From NCBI RefSeq assembly GCF_005061465.1, contig NZ_LAUS01000007.1:1-64000 (forward strand): DNA of 64,000 nt, in the 5' to 3' direction. How positions within the stretch are numbered: position 1 is the first letter of the stretch; the number at the start of each line of letters is the position of its first letter. Source of the DNA: Mycoplasmopsis bovis 8790. Its GTDB lineage: Bacteria > Bacillota_I > Bacilli_A > Mycoplasmatales > Metamycoplasmataceae. The notes beneath the pieces were generated by a model. The model saw only the letters and a list, made by a program, of their open reading frames with translations, ran no database searches and was not told where the DNA came from. The translations under genes and the position numbers were made by a program. Below, in pieces: positions 20,263 to 30,391 of this stretch.

Positions 20263-21579
20263 TTAAAAAATATCTTCTGATTCGTCAATAAAATCCAATA
20301 CTTTTGCAGCACTATTCTCAGAAATTAAATTAAACTTAATTTTCTTGCCACTAAAAAGATTTTTTACAAAACAATAACCATTAGGATCTTTTTCGTCATC
20401 TGATATCAAATATTGAGCACCATTCTTTTGGGCTTTTTCATATATTTTTTTACTTTTAATTGATTCATAAATAAAATTAGTTGAAAAACCTCTGTCTCTT
20501 AGTTCTTTCGCAATGCCAAATAGAAGAATCTTATAATCAGGATTGCTAGTCCCAATAACAATGTCTATATTGTCCTCTATGTCTTGTGAATATTTTTCAC
20601 CTTGCTCAATTTTCATTATGTCAATCAATCTATCAATGCCTAAACCTCATCCGGCAGCAAATAAATCAGGGCCTCCTAGTTCTTTAACTAGATTTGAATA
20701 TCTTCCCCCACCGATTATAGTTGCTTGAGATCCAGCGTCTTTGGCAGATGAAACAAATTCATAAACGATTTCATCATAATAATCTAAGCCTCTAACTAAT
20801 GAAAAATCTATTTCGTATTTAATGTTCAATATATCTAAAAGCATTAAAGTTTTTGTAAAATGGTCACGACTTTTTGAAGATAAAAAATCATTAAGTTTAG
20901 GAGCTTTTTTCATAAAAGGTTTTTGTGAATCAACTTTATCATCTAGGATACGAAAAACATTGTTTTTAAGGCGTTCTTGACTAATTGGGGTTAGTTCATC
21001 TTTGTATTGTTCTAAGTATTTTCTTAATTCTTCTTGATATTTGTTTCTACATTCTTGATCGCCGATTGAATTAATTTTTAAAACAAAACCTACACTTAAT
21101 GAATCTAATAATTCATAGGCCATATTAATAAGTTCAGCATCTTGATATATATTTAAATCACCGCTTTTGCCATCAATTATTTCAACACCTGCTTGGTAAA
21201 ATTGTCTCATTCTGCCTTTTTGTGGTTGTTCATACCTAAACATTGGACCATAATATGCAAATTTAGTAGTTCTTGGTCAAAATTCATCATTAATAATATG
21301 TCATTTGTTTTCAATCAAGGCTCTAATAAAACCCGCAGTTCCTTCTGGTCTTAGACTAAGCATACGGTTGCCTTTGTCTGTAAATTCATACATTTCTTTG
21401 CTTACAATATCACTACCAGCAACACTTCTTTTGTACAAATCAGCCAATTCTAAAATTGGGGTCTCAACTAAATTAAAGCAATTTAATTCAATCAAGCGAA
21501 AAAACTCACGTAGAATTTCTCCACGTTTTTCAATGTCGCTTGTTATGTAGTCACTAGTGCCTTTTACTCTGTTAAACAT
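20263..21579 (-). CDS. hisS: Histidyl-tRNA synthetase
   Basis: A 438-residue class IIa synthetase. Motif 1 region is RGEILREFFRLIE, the LRPEGTAGFIRALIE segment precedes motif 2 (GPMFRYEQPQKGRMRQFYQAGVE), the histidine-specific VRGLDYYDEIVYEF motif is present, and motif 3 is GGWGLGIDRLID-like. A small C-terminal anticodon domain follows. TGA tryptophans break the frame near 21243-21300 and at 20630-20650. SD AAGGAG lies upstream, and a TATACT -10 on the minus strand at 21612-21617 suggests a short leader. It heads the hisS-aspS operon. Confidence 0.96.
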
Positions 21580-21683
21580 ATTTCTCCTTAAAGCATACTT
21601 TAATACAAAAAAGTATATTTTTTTAAGTTTATATTTAAAATTAAATAAAAATCATATATAACAATATTTCTAATTATACATTG

Positions 21684-21816
21684 TATAATTTAAAAGTTAT
21701 TTAATGCTTAATCATAAAGCTTATTATTTTGGGTTTAATGACATAATAATTTGTCTTTTAAAGCTTATTTATAGCCATATACACAAATTATATTATTTTT
21801 TAGATAAAGGAGTAAA
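21684..21816 (+). promoter_or_regulatory. Promoter and leader of the amino-acid permease gene
   Basis: TATAAT at 21684-21689 is followed by about 120 nt of leader containing two copies of AAAGCTT near 21716 and 21763. AAGCTT is self-complementary, so the copies can pair with each other. No T-box sequence or known riboswitch core is seen. Confidence 0.35.
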
Positions 21817-23487
21817 ATGAGCAAAAAGTCGGATGAAATTGCTGATAATAACAGCAAAAAAATTTCGTTTATTTCAGCAATGCTTATAACAGTTGGTAGC
21901 TCTTTTGGAGCAGGTATTTTTTTTAAATCAAAAAGTGTTTTAGACAGCTCTCATGGTAGCTTAATTTTGGCCATATTTGCCTGAATTATAGCCTCAGTGG
22001 CTGTTATATGTATTGCGTTAGCATTAGTTGAAATATCTTCAACTCATAGTGATAACTTATCATTAACTAGTTGAAATAAAGTATTTAATAATCGATTTAT
22101 ATACAATGTTTCAAAGGATTTTAATACCTATGTCTGTTTACCGCTTGTTTTTTTCTTTATTCCGCTTTATAGTTTTATCTCCTTACAGGATGGGCTTAAA
22201 TTTTTAACTAATAAAACAGGCTTTGGAACTAATCACGACTGAGTTATATGAATGTTTATTTCACTTGCACTCACATTATACTTTTTAACAGTTCCAGCAC
22301 TTTATTCTAAAGTCGGTGATATTCAAAATATAATAAGCTTAGCTATAAAATTAGTGCCGCTTATTTTCATCACATTCTTAGGTTTTGTTTTAGTGGCCAC
22401 AGGCAAGGGTGGAGCATTAGAAGTCTCGTTATTAGTTGCTAAAAATAACAACTATATTGAGTTCATAAAACAGGGAAAAGGCATTGAACACTTCAACCAT
22501 ATTGGTGCTGGCTTAGGAATGTTTTTGGCTATAGCTTCAATTTTTTACGCATATGATGGTTTTTATGTTTCAGCAGGAATTCAGTCAGAAATGAAAGAAC
22601 CTAAAAAAACGCCAATGGCACTGTTTTTAGGGCTTTCACTTACAACTTTAATTTATTTAATTATTGCTATTTCAATGTCAATTAACGGCGGCTCATTTTC
22701 AAAAATGCATACATATTCTGTTAATTTAATGGGTCTTAAGGCAACTAATATTATTTTTGGGATAATGAATATTTTTATTGCAATTGGTGTTTTAGGAATT
22801 GCAAATGGCTTTGCAATGTGAATGCCTAGATATATTGAAGACTTATTAATAAAAGGCGACCTACCTTTTTGAGAAAAACTTGCTCCAAAGGTTAATCCCC
22901 GTAAACCAGTAGTAGGAATTATTTACTCAGCAATTATTTCTGTTCCATTAATTATCATATTTACATTAATAGGAGCTTTAGGATACATTGATACTTCAAA
23001 CTATGGGACTGTTTATGACAGTACAATGACTATGGCTAAGCTATATTCATTCGCTGACTTAATGGCAAATTGAAATGCCTTAGGATGTTTCTTATTAGTT
23101 GCTTTAGCTATTTATGGCGGAATAAAAAATAGAAAAACTAATAAAGTAGAAATACCAAACAAGAAAAAATACTTTTTGCCAACTGCATGAATATCAATTT
23201 TATTTGTTGCGGCCGCTATATTTATCAGCATTCTTGTGCCAATAATAAACTTATTTCTATTAATTGGTGTTGATCGATCGTTAATTTCAAATGCAGAGTT
23301 TACACAACTTTTAGTAGGTAGATTAATGCTGATTGTTGTGCTAATTCTATTTGTGATTCTAACAATCCTACCAACAATTATTTTGAATAAAATCAGAACC
23401 AAAAAATTTGGTTCTATAGACAAGTATTATGAATACACTGAAGAAAAACTAAAATCATTAAAAATGCATTTAAGCACTATAAATTAG
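21817..23487 (+). CDS. APC-family amino-acid permease
   Basis: A 556-residue membrane transporter with about twelve hydrophobic helices. The first helix carries VGSSFGAGIFFKS, the substrate-binding signature of the amino acid-polyamine-organocation family. SAGIQSEMKEPKKTPMAL is the family's helix 6-7 segment. The N-terminus is short and charged. SD AAAGGAG precedes the ATG. Several TGA tryptophans occur. The substrate is unknown; import of an essential amino acid or an exchange reaction is inferred. Confidence 0.88.
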
Positions 23488-23538
23488 GCTTAGAAGTTTA
23501 TTTTACCATTGTATATTAGTTTATTTTGGAGTTGCATT

Positions 23539-23994
23539 ATGAACTTTGAGGATATATTTATTTGCACAACTGATACAGTTACTGGAATAGGTGGGCCTGT
23601 TAATGAAAATACGCTAAAGTGTATTTATTACCTAAAAAATAGACCTATTAGTAAAAAAATAATAATTTTAGTGGGGTCATTAGAGCAAGCTAGAACATTT
23701 AAAGAGTGAAATAATGAAGCTGATGACTTTGCAACCAAATATTGACCTGGTGCATATTCAATAATTGTTAATGGTCAAGGTTTTAGAATGCCCAATAATA
23801 GCCAATTGTGTCAATTTTTGCTAAAAAATGGGCCAATGTATGTTACTAGCGCTAACATTTCTGGTCAAGATCCAATCGATATATCAGAAGCTAATAAATA
23901 TTTTCCATTAGTTAAAAATGTTTATGACTTTGGCAAAGGAAATAAAAAGGCTAGTTATATATATAACCTTGATGAAAAAAAATGAATAAGATAA
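23539..23994 (+). CDS. Short Sua5/YrdC-family protein, probable threonylcarbamoyl-AMP synthase
   Basis: A 151-residue YrdC-fold protein. TsaC/Sua5 makes threonylcarbamoyl-AMP for the t6A modification of ANN-decoding tRNAs. Family motifs are present: IFICTTDTVTGIGGPV, YLKNRPISKKIIILV (the KxRP motif), WPGAYSIIVNG and GPMYVTSANISGQDP. It is shorter than the usual 190-210 residues, mainly at the C-terminus and through compaction. The ATG at 23539 follows TTGGAG, so I prefer it to the upstream ATG at 23509. It lies 51 bp after the permease gene. Confidence 0.82.
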
Positions 23995-24070
23995 CCATAA
24001 AAATCAGCTAATATTTGCACTAAATACATATTAAAATATATACTTTTAATAGTAGAAAGCTGGGCATAAT

Positions 24071-25402
24071 ATGACACTAAATGAAAAAATAAAATACATT
24101 GAAGATAACAATTACATAAAAGGGAATCTCACCTTATATTATGTTTTAATTTCTATTTATTCATTTTTGTTTAGTGGATGCCTATTTTTGATAATTTTCT
24201 TTTCTAGCCAGTGAGATTATTCATTAGATCTTATGAGCAGAATTAGTGAAAAAAATCCACTAGGCTATCTAATTTCATTTTTGGTTTTCTTTGTAATAGG
24301 TTTGTTGTCATTTGGAATTTTATTTATAGACTGCTTAATGACTATCCTGATTAATAAGTTATTTGATTTTAATATTTTCAGGTCTTTAAGGTGTTTAAAA
24401 ATAAAGCTTTTTTTCAAAGGAAAATTCAAAATAATGCTTAAGATCAATAAGGGAGCAGATGACCTTAAACCCTATGAATTAGACTTTTTGGCTTGAGTAA
24501 AAAATAAAGGATTTGTATTAAGTGATTCAAAAGCCATTTCATATTTATATGGAAATTACTGAAGAAGACCTAAGGTGTGAACCTTTATTGCTAACAACTC
24601 TAGAGCTATATTAAAAGATTATGAAATTTATGCTGGTGGCACTATTTTTTCAAAAGAGACCACAAAGTTAAAAGTTAAAGTTAATGAACAAGAAATGCAC
24701 TTTTCTTTAGTAAAACTTATTCCAGATAAGTATATAAAAAATAAGTTAGCTGCTAAAATTCCGAATTCATCATGAACACTGGCTTCTCTTACTTTTAAGC
24801 TGATGAACACATTTTTAAAACTTAAAGAAGATAAATATTCTGAAACATTACTAGAAATGGTTGAAAGACTATTTACTGACTTAGTTTACATATTTAATAA
24901 AAAAATTATTTTTGTTCCTAAAAAGCATTTAGACGTTTTTAAATCAAATTACATTTTCTGATTTTTTGATTCATATTTTAGTAAGAGTGATTTATTTAAC
25001 TTTTGTAATGATGAAGAAAAAGATGAATTTTTACAGTTCTTAGATAAATACTTGCACAGATTCAAATACTGCAATGAAATTATCCCTTATTTTAAATCCC
25101 TTTTTAGTGCTATAAATGCTGATGAAGAATTTAAAATAATAGTTGAAACTGCAATTAAATTAAACAAAACTAATAAGCATCTTAACTTAACTAAAAGATT
25201 TAGAAGTGTTGATGGTAAGATCAACTATATGCGTGATAATTATCCTGAACCGATTACGCATGATTTAATTAAAATTCATATGTACGACTTTTGAAAAGAA
25301 GGTCAAAAGAATAATGAAATAGATAGCAGAATAATTCTGCTTAAAGAATTTAACAAGGCTTTGCAGAATAATAAAATTAATGAAAGCGATAAAGCTCAGT
25401 AG
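24071..25402 (+). CDS. Unknown membrane-anchored protein
   Basis: A 443-residue protein I do not recognise. Two hydrophobic segments near the N-terminus (about residues 22-48 and 65-95) enclose a short loop, and a large, mostly soluble lysine-rich domain of about 340 residues follows. The region KGADDLKPYELDFLAW after the second helix is a possible linker. Ten TGA tryptophans are spread along it. The upstream SD is weak. The gene ends before a strong terminator and may be co-transcribed with the Sua5-like gene. Topology suggests a hairpin anchor with a cytoplasmic domain. Confidence 0.75.
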
Positions 25403-25437
25403 TTATTTTATAGTCTTATTAGTAAATTTTATTTAAT

Positions 25438-25464
25438 GAAGCATCAATAATGCTTCTTTTTTTT
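25438..25464 (+). terminator. Terminator after the unknown membrane protein
   Basis: GAAGCAT/ATGCTTC stem (25438-25444 with 25450-25456) followed by eight T. Confidence 0.85.
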
Positions 25465-25485
25465 AGTTCATTTATTGCCCTACAA

Positions 25486-25513
25486 TAATAAAAAATCGCC
25501 TTGCAGCGATTTT
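25486..25513 (-). terminator. Terminator of the rpsF-ssb-rpsR operon
   Basis: On the minus strand AAAATCGC pairs with GCGATTTT and is followed by a T-rich tract; it lies 18 bp past the rpsR stop. Confidence 0.75.
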
Positions 25514-25530
25514 GATTGTCTTATATTATT

Positions 25531-25860
25531 TTATTGTGCAGGTGTAGCTTCTTTTTTAGCTTTTTCTGCAGCAGCTGGTTGCGCAACATTTGTTCCTGCT
25601 GCTGGTGCTAATACACGAATTTTATCTTTTGTGTAAGGTATAAGAGCCATAAAACGAGCTCTTTTTATAGCGTTAGCAACTTTTCTTTGGTGTCTAGCAC
25701 ATGTTCCTGTTGAAGCATGTGGCTTAATTTGACCAATACCTGAAATAAATTTTGTTATAAATTCAACATTCTTGTAATCAACATATTCAATGTTTGTTTC
25801 ACACAATTCACACTTACGTCTTAAATTTCTGCCTTTTTTAACTTTTTTAAAATTAGCCAT
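25531..25860 (-). CDS. rpsR: Ribosomal protein S18
   Basis: A 109-residue small-subunit protein that pairs with S6 on the platform of the 30S subunit. Typical motifs are CELCETNIEYVDYKNVEFITKF (read in two parts here: CELC and YVDYKN) and TGTCARHQRKVANAIKRAR. The CxxC and later Cys are possible zinc ligands. The start at 25860 has SD AGGAG; the longer frame from 25890 would overlap ssb. An Ala/Pro/Lys-rich tail of about 25 residues extends beyond the usual S18 end. Confidence 0.96.
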   Translation of the reverse strand: MANFKKVKKGRNLRRKCELCETNIEYVDYKNVEFITKFISGIGQIKPHASTGTCARHQRKVANAIKRARFMALIPYTKDKIRVLAPAAGTNVAQPAAAEKAKKEATPAQ

Positions 25861-25879
25861 TATTAATTCTCCTATTAAA

Positions 25880-26278
25880 TTAATCTTCAATAATTAATTC
25901 TGCTGTTGGAATATCTTCAATAGTATTTTTTTTGCTATTACCATATTCAGTTGACTGTTTGTTATTAGAAAATACTTTCTGTAACACATTTATTTCTTGA
26001 ATATTAACATAAGTAATTTTTACCAACGAACCTGTTTTATTTCTAAATTTGTAAGCAGTTAAATTTCCTTCTAAAGAAACTAATGTGCCTTTTGTGACAT
26101 TTTTGGAAATAAAATCAGCAATAGTTCCGCTTGCAATAACTTCAATAAATTCTGCATCATTACTAGAACTATTAGGTTTTCTTACAGCTATTGCGCTTTT
26201 AATTAAATTAACTCCATTTTGTGTGGTTATTAATTTAATTTCATTGGCAATTCTGCCAACTAATAAAACCTTATTCAT
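25880..26278 (-). CDS. ssb: Single-stranded DNA-binding protein
   Basis: A 132-residue SSB with one OB-fold: MNKVLLVGRIANEIKL, SAIAVRKP, then TKGTLVSLEGNLTAYKF. It protects single-stranded DNA during replication and repair. The C-terminal tail is acidic (IPTAELIIED) but departs from the usual DDDIPF protein-docking tip. It is encoded between rpsF and rpsR, as in most bacteria, with 19 bp to rpsR. Confidence 0.95.
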   Translation of the reverse strand: MNKVLLVGRIANEIKLITTQNGVNLIKSAIAVRKPNSSSNDAEFIEVIASGTIADFISKNVTKGTLVSLEGNLTAYKFRNKTGSLVKITYVNIQEINVLQKVFSNNKQSTEYGNSKKNTIEDIPTAELIIED

Positions 26279-26319
26279 TACAATTCTCCAACTTTTAAAT
26301 TAATTAAATTTAAAAATAA

Positions 26320-26757
26320 TTAGTTACTTTTCTTAACTTCTTTTTTAAAGTTAGGCTTTGTTTTGTGTGAAATTGTTTTTTCTAAATTTTCAATAAGTTG
26401 TTTAACACCAGTTCCTTTGTTAACAACTTTTGCATCTTTAGCAATTCTGTGTTTGAATGCTTTTTTAGACTTTTGAAAACCTTTTTCTGTGTCTAAATTT
26501 ATAACCATTTGTCTTCAGATAAATTTAGCAATATTTGCTCTACGTGTAAATTCAGCAATTAATTCACTTTTAGCTTCAAGTGTATAAACTATGTATTGAG
26601 CTTTAGTTGATTTATTGATTGGATATGCCAAAGTAGTGTTTTCTAACTTCACAGCTTTGTTAATGTTTTTTTTGTCAAAAACTGATTCAACAATTTCGTT
26701 TGCCATTGCAATGTCAATTGCTGGATCAACAATTAGCATGATTTCATACTTATTCAT
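26320..26757 (-). CDS. rpsF: Ribosomal protein S6
   Basis: A 145-residue S6 protein: KYEIMLIVDPAID at the N-terminus, NTTLAYPINKSTKAQYIVYT in the middle, and ANIAKFIWRQMVINLD with one TGA tryptophan. A basic Lys-rich tail of about 40 residues extends past the core. It heads the rpsF-ssb-rpsR operon. SD AAGGAG lies 8 bases before the ATG and is part of a strong leader stem, which implies translational autoregulation. Confidence 0.95.
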
Positions 26758-26765
26758 TTAAAAAT

Positions 26766-26828
26766 CTCCTTATGGACATCTGGATCATAATTTATGATCA
26801 AGGAGTATTTGAAAAATAACTTATTATA
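26766..26828 (-). promoter_or_regulatory. rpsF leader: promoter and S6:S18-type SD-sequestering RNA
   Basis: On the minus strand TATAAT lies at 26828-26823. The RNA then forms CUCCUU (26805-26800) paired with AAGGAG (26771-26766), which is the SD itself. Enclosed is the perfect hairpin GAUCAUAA-a-UUAUGAUC (26799-26783) and a one-sided 11-nt bulge containing GUCC (26782-26772). This two-stem, asymmetric-bulge layout resembles the S6:S18-binding leaders known upstream of rpsF in many bacteria. The canonical CCG of that motif is not present as such. Confidence 0.6.
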
Positions 26829-27092
26829 AGTTATTTAATATATATAAAATACTCGTTAAAAATTATATAGCAAAAATATTTTTCAATAAGTATATTTATA
26901 CAACTAATTAATTTTACCAAAACAGCTATTTTATAGTAATAAAAGCAGAACTTATTATATTTAAAACACCTTTTCATTCAGTTTTGTTAGGGAAAAAATA
27001 TGAAAAATATTTTTCCATATTCAATTTATTAATATATTAATAAATAAGAATTGTGATATTCAAATTTTAATTTAATATGTAATTTTAAAGTA
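26829..27092. other. AT-rich intergenic region between rpsF and topA with two palindromes
   Basis: No gene is seen. An inverted repeat GGAAAAAATAT/ATATTTTTCC spans 26991-27016 and a perfect 22-bp A/T palindrome spans 27024-27045. Both lie just upstream of the topA start. Confidence 0.5.
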
Positions 27093-27098
27093 TATACT
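27093..27098 (+). promoter_or_regulatory. -10 box for near-leaderless topA mRNA
   Basis: TATACT ends ten bases before the topA ATG with no SD between. Confidence 0.5.
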
Positions 27099-27108
27099 TT
27101 CCATAATT

Positions 27109-28962
27109 ATGAGTTATAAATTGATAATTGTTGAATCTCCAAATAAAGTGGAAACTATCAAAAAGTATTTAGGTGATGATTTTAATGTTATGGCTTCTGT
27201 TGGTCATATAGCAAGATTAAGTAAAAAAGGCTCAATGGGCTTAGGTATTGATATGGAAAAATGGGAACCTGAGTTTGAGATTGATCCCGCTAAAAAAGAT
27301 GTTGTTAAGCATTTAAAAGCAGCTGTTAAAGATGCTGATTTTGTTTATATTGCAACTGACCCTGATCGTGAAGGCGAAGCAATTGGTGATCACTTAGTTA
27401 AGTATTTAAAGTGCAAAGAAGGAAAATATGCAAGAATTAAATATAATGAAATAACTAAGGACGCCATCTTATATTCAGTTGAAAACCCTACAAAATTAGA
27501 TCAAAATTTAATTGATGCGCAAAAAACTAGAAGAATGCTAGATAGAATTATTGGCTTTAGACTAAGTCAACTAATGCAGAAAAAACTATCAAATTCTCCT
27601 GCTACACCTTCAGCTGGTAGAGTCCAATCAATTGCACTTAAATTAGTTGTTGATAGAGAAAAAGAAATTGAGAGCTTTGTACCTAGAGACTATTATTCAG
27701 TGGAGGCTGTAATTTCAGATTCATTAATTGCTTCAATTTATATGTCAACGCACAATGCATCTGAAAAAACATGAGTGTTTCCTGAAGAAATAGAATCAGT
27801 TAAAAAGAGTATTGATATTGAGCCAACTAACATTCTAGTTGTCAAAGATATTAAAGAATCTAAAAAAACATTACCAGCTCTTACACCTTTTAAACAAGCT
27901 GTTTTATACAAAAGAAGTCCATTTAGCTCATCAATAACACAAGCATCGCTTCAAAGACTTTACGAAGGTTTTGGTGATGGTGGTTTGATTAGCTATCCGC
28001 GTACAGATAGCACTAGACTAAGCCATACTTTTGTTAATGCAACTAAGAATTATATTTCTATTAAGTATGGTGATGAGTACGTTTTAGATAAAGTAAAAGG
28101 TTTTAAAGGTGATCAAGATGCTCACGAAGCTATTAGACCTACTGATATAACTCTTTTACCTGATGAAGCTAAAAATAAATATGATCTAAATAATTACGAC
28201 TATCAAATTTATAAATTAATTTACGAACACACACTTATGTGTTTAATAACACCACCATTAAGAGCTAATAAAACATATAAGTTTTTAAAAGATAAATTAG
28301 ACTTTAGACTAAATGTAAGTTGAGTGCTTTTTGATGGTTATTATATAGTTAAAGGTGAAATGAATGAAAATTGCGATCCTGACTATAAAATAGGCCAATT
28401 AGTCAATGTTAAAGAGTTTAAAATTGAAAGCAAAGAAACTAAACCACCTGCTAGATATTCAGAAGGGTCATTAATTGAAAAATTAGATGATATTAAAGTT
28501 GGACGCCCTTCAACATTTGCTACAACTGTTAAAATAATTTTAAACAGAGAATATGTTAAGTCCGAAAATTCTGCATTAGTACCTACTGATTTTGGTAAAT
28601 TAATTCTAGATAAATTAATTCAAGGCTTTCCAGATATTATTAATGAAGGCTATACAGCTGAAGTTGAAAATCAATTAGATCTTATTGCATCTAATAAAAT
28701 TGCAGTGCAACCAGTAATGGAAGACTTCTATAATAAATTTAAAAATAACTATGAGAATGCAGCACAAAACTTGGATCATACATCAATGAGTTTGCAAAAA
28801 GTTGATGAAACTTGTCCAAATGACAACGGAAACCTAGTTATAAGAAGAAATAAAAGAGGCGATAAATTTATTGCCTGCGATAATTTCCCTAGATGTAACT
28901 TTACAAAAAGTTATGATGATGGCTCTAATAAAAAGAGATTTTATAGAAGAAAAGTTAAATAA
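27109..28962 (+). CDS. topA: DNA topoisomerase I (type IA)
   Basis: A 617-residue enzyme that relaxes negative supercoils. The TOPRIM domain (1-115) has LIIVESPNKVETIKKYLG, VGHIARL and the metal site DPDREGEAI. The active-site tyrosine is Tyr296 in GLISYPRTDSTRLS. A single C-terminal zinc-ribbon-like unit is seen (CPNDNGNLVIRRNKRG then FIACDNFPRCNFTK), fewer than in E. coli. Two TGA tryptophans split the frame under the standard code. The start lacks an SD. Confidence 0.96.
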
Positions 28963-29029
28963 ATTTGTGTTTGATATTTTACTTATTTGGCTGTTTTATA
29001 GGTACAAATGTATATTTTCGAAATATAAT

Positions 29030-29060
29030 AAAACTCACAGATGAAACCTGTGAGTTTTCG
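29030..29060. terminator. Bidirectional terminator between topA and the second adh
   Basis: AAACTCACAG/CTGTGAGTTT stem (29031-29040 with 29048-29057) flanked by A and T tracts. Confidence 0.8.
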
Positions 29061-29107
29061 AAATCCTTTTAATTATTATTAATTAATAAGGTGAAAAGAG
29101 CTAAACA

Positions 29108-30160
29108 TTATTTTGTTGCGTCAATGAAAATTTTCATTGCCTTATTATCAGATGCATTTAGAAAAGTGTCATATGCTTTCATCATATCAGATAAGTCAAA
29201 TCTGTGAGTAATTAAGCCTTGAACTGGTAGTTTTCCGGTTGACACAGCATTAATTAACATTGGAAGTGTGTTTGTGTTTACTAATCCTGTTGTAACTGTT
29301 ATGTTTTTAATTCATAAGTCTTGAACATTGAAGTCAACTTTTTTACCGTGAACACCAACAACTGAGATGTTTCCGCCGGCTTTAACTATTTTTTGGCATG
29401 TGTCTCATGACTGAGGAACACCAACTGCCTCAATAGCCACATCAACACCATCAGTACCAACAATTTCTTGTAATTTAGTTAATAATGTTTCATCAGGCAC
29501 TAATGTATGTGTTGCGCCTAGTTTTTTAGCCATTTCTAAACGGTTTTTGTCAAAGTCAATCACAATTAAGTGTGCTGGAGAATATAGTTGTGCTGTCAAT
29601 AATGCACCCATACCAACTGGACCAGCTCCAACAATAGCTACAGACTTACCAGGAGCAACATTGCCATATTGCACGCCAATTTCATGTCCAGTAGGAAGAG
29701 CATCAGATAGCATAACAGCCACTTCATCAGAAATTGATTCAGGGTATTTGTATAAACTATTATCTGCAAAAGGAACTCTTACATACTCAGCTTGTGTTCC
29801 ATTAATCATATATCCGAATTTTCAGCCACCTTCAGCTTCTCTACAGTGTGAGTATAATTGTTGTCTACAATTATCACACTTGCCACATGGTGTAACACAA
29901 CCTATTAAAACTTTGTCTCCAACTTTAACATTTGAAACACTTGATCCGACTTCTTCAACAATTCCAATACCTTCATGGCCTAAAATTCTTCCGTCAGCAA
30001 CTTCTGGGTTTTTACCTTTATAAATACCTAGGTCTGTACCACATATTGTTGTTTTTGTCACTTTAACAATTGCATCTGTTGGCTTTAAAATAACTGGCTT
30101 GTCAACAGTTTCTAAGGCAATCTTGTGATCGCCATGATAAACTAAAGCTTTCATTTTCAT
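29108..30160 (-). CDS. Zn-dependent alcohol dehydrogenase, secondary-alcohol type
   Basis: A 350-residue medium-chain dehydrogenase of a different subgroup from the one at 302. Catalytic zinc motifs are TTICGTDLGIYKGK and GRILGHEGIG, the structural zinc lobe is CGKCDNCRQQLYSHC, and the coenzyme motif is VGAGPVGMGALL. The C-terminus has NTLPMLINAVSTGKLPV. It resembles butanediol/secondary-alcohol dehydrogenases. I place the start at 30160 because AGAGG lies seven bases upstream; an ATG two codons later is an alternative. It is monocistronic and diverges from secA. Confidence 0.88.
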
Positions 30161-30373
30161 AAATAATAACCTCTTAAATAATTGTTTGTAATTATGATAC
30201 ACATTTTTGAGTCATATTTTCCAATGAATAGGCGCTTATAGTCATTTTAGTGGAAAATTGCATAAAAATTTCCTTATTAGAAATCATCACAAAATTAGCT
30301 GATATTTTTACTAAATATTTATTATTTAAACACACTACTAATCAGTTATATAAGACATAAAATTTAATATTAG

Positions 30374-30391
30374 TATAAAATTACTATTATT
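30374..30391 (+). promoter_or_regulatory. -10 box for near-leaderless secA mRNA
   Basis: TATAAAAT (30374-30381) ends ten bases before the secA ATG; there is no SD. An inverted repeat TTTTCCA/TGGAAAA at 30217-30257 lies further upstream in the divergent region. Confidence 0.45.
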
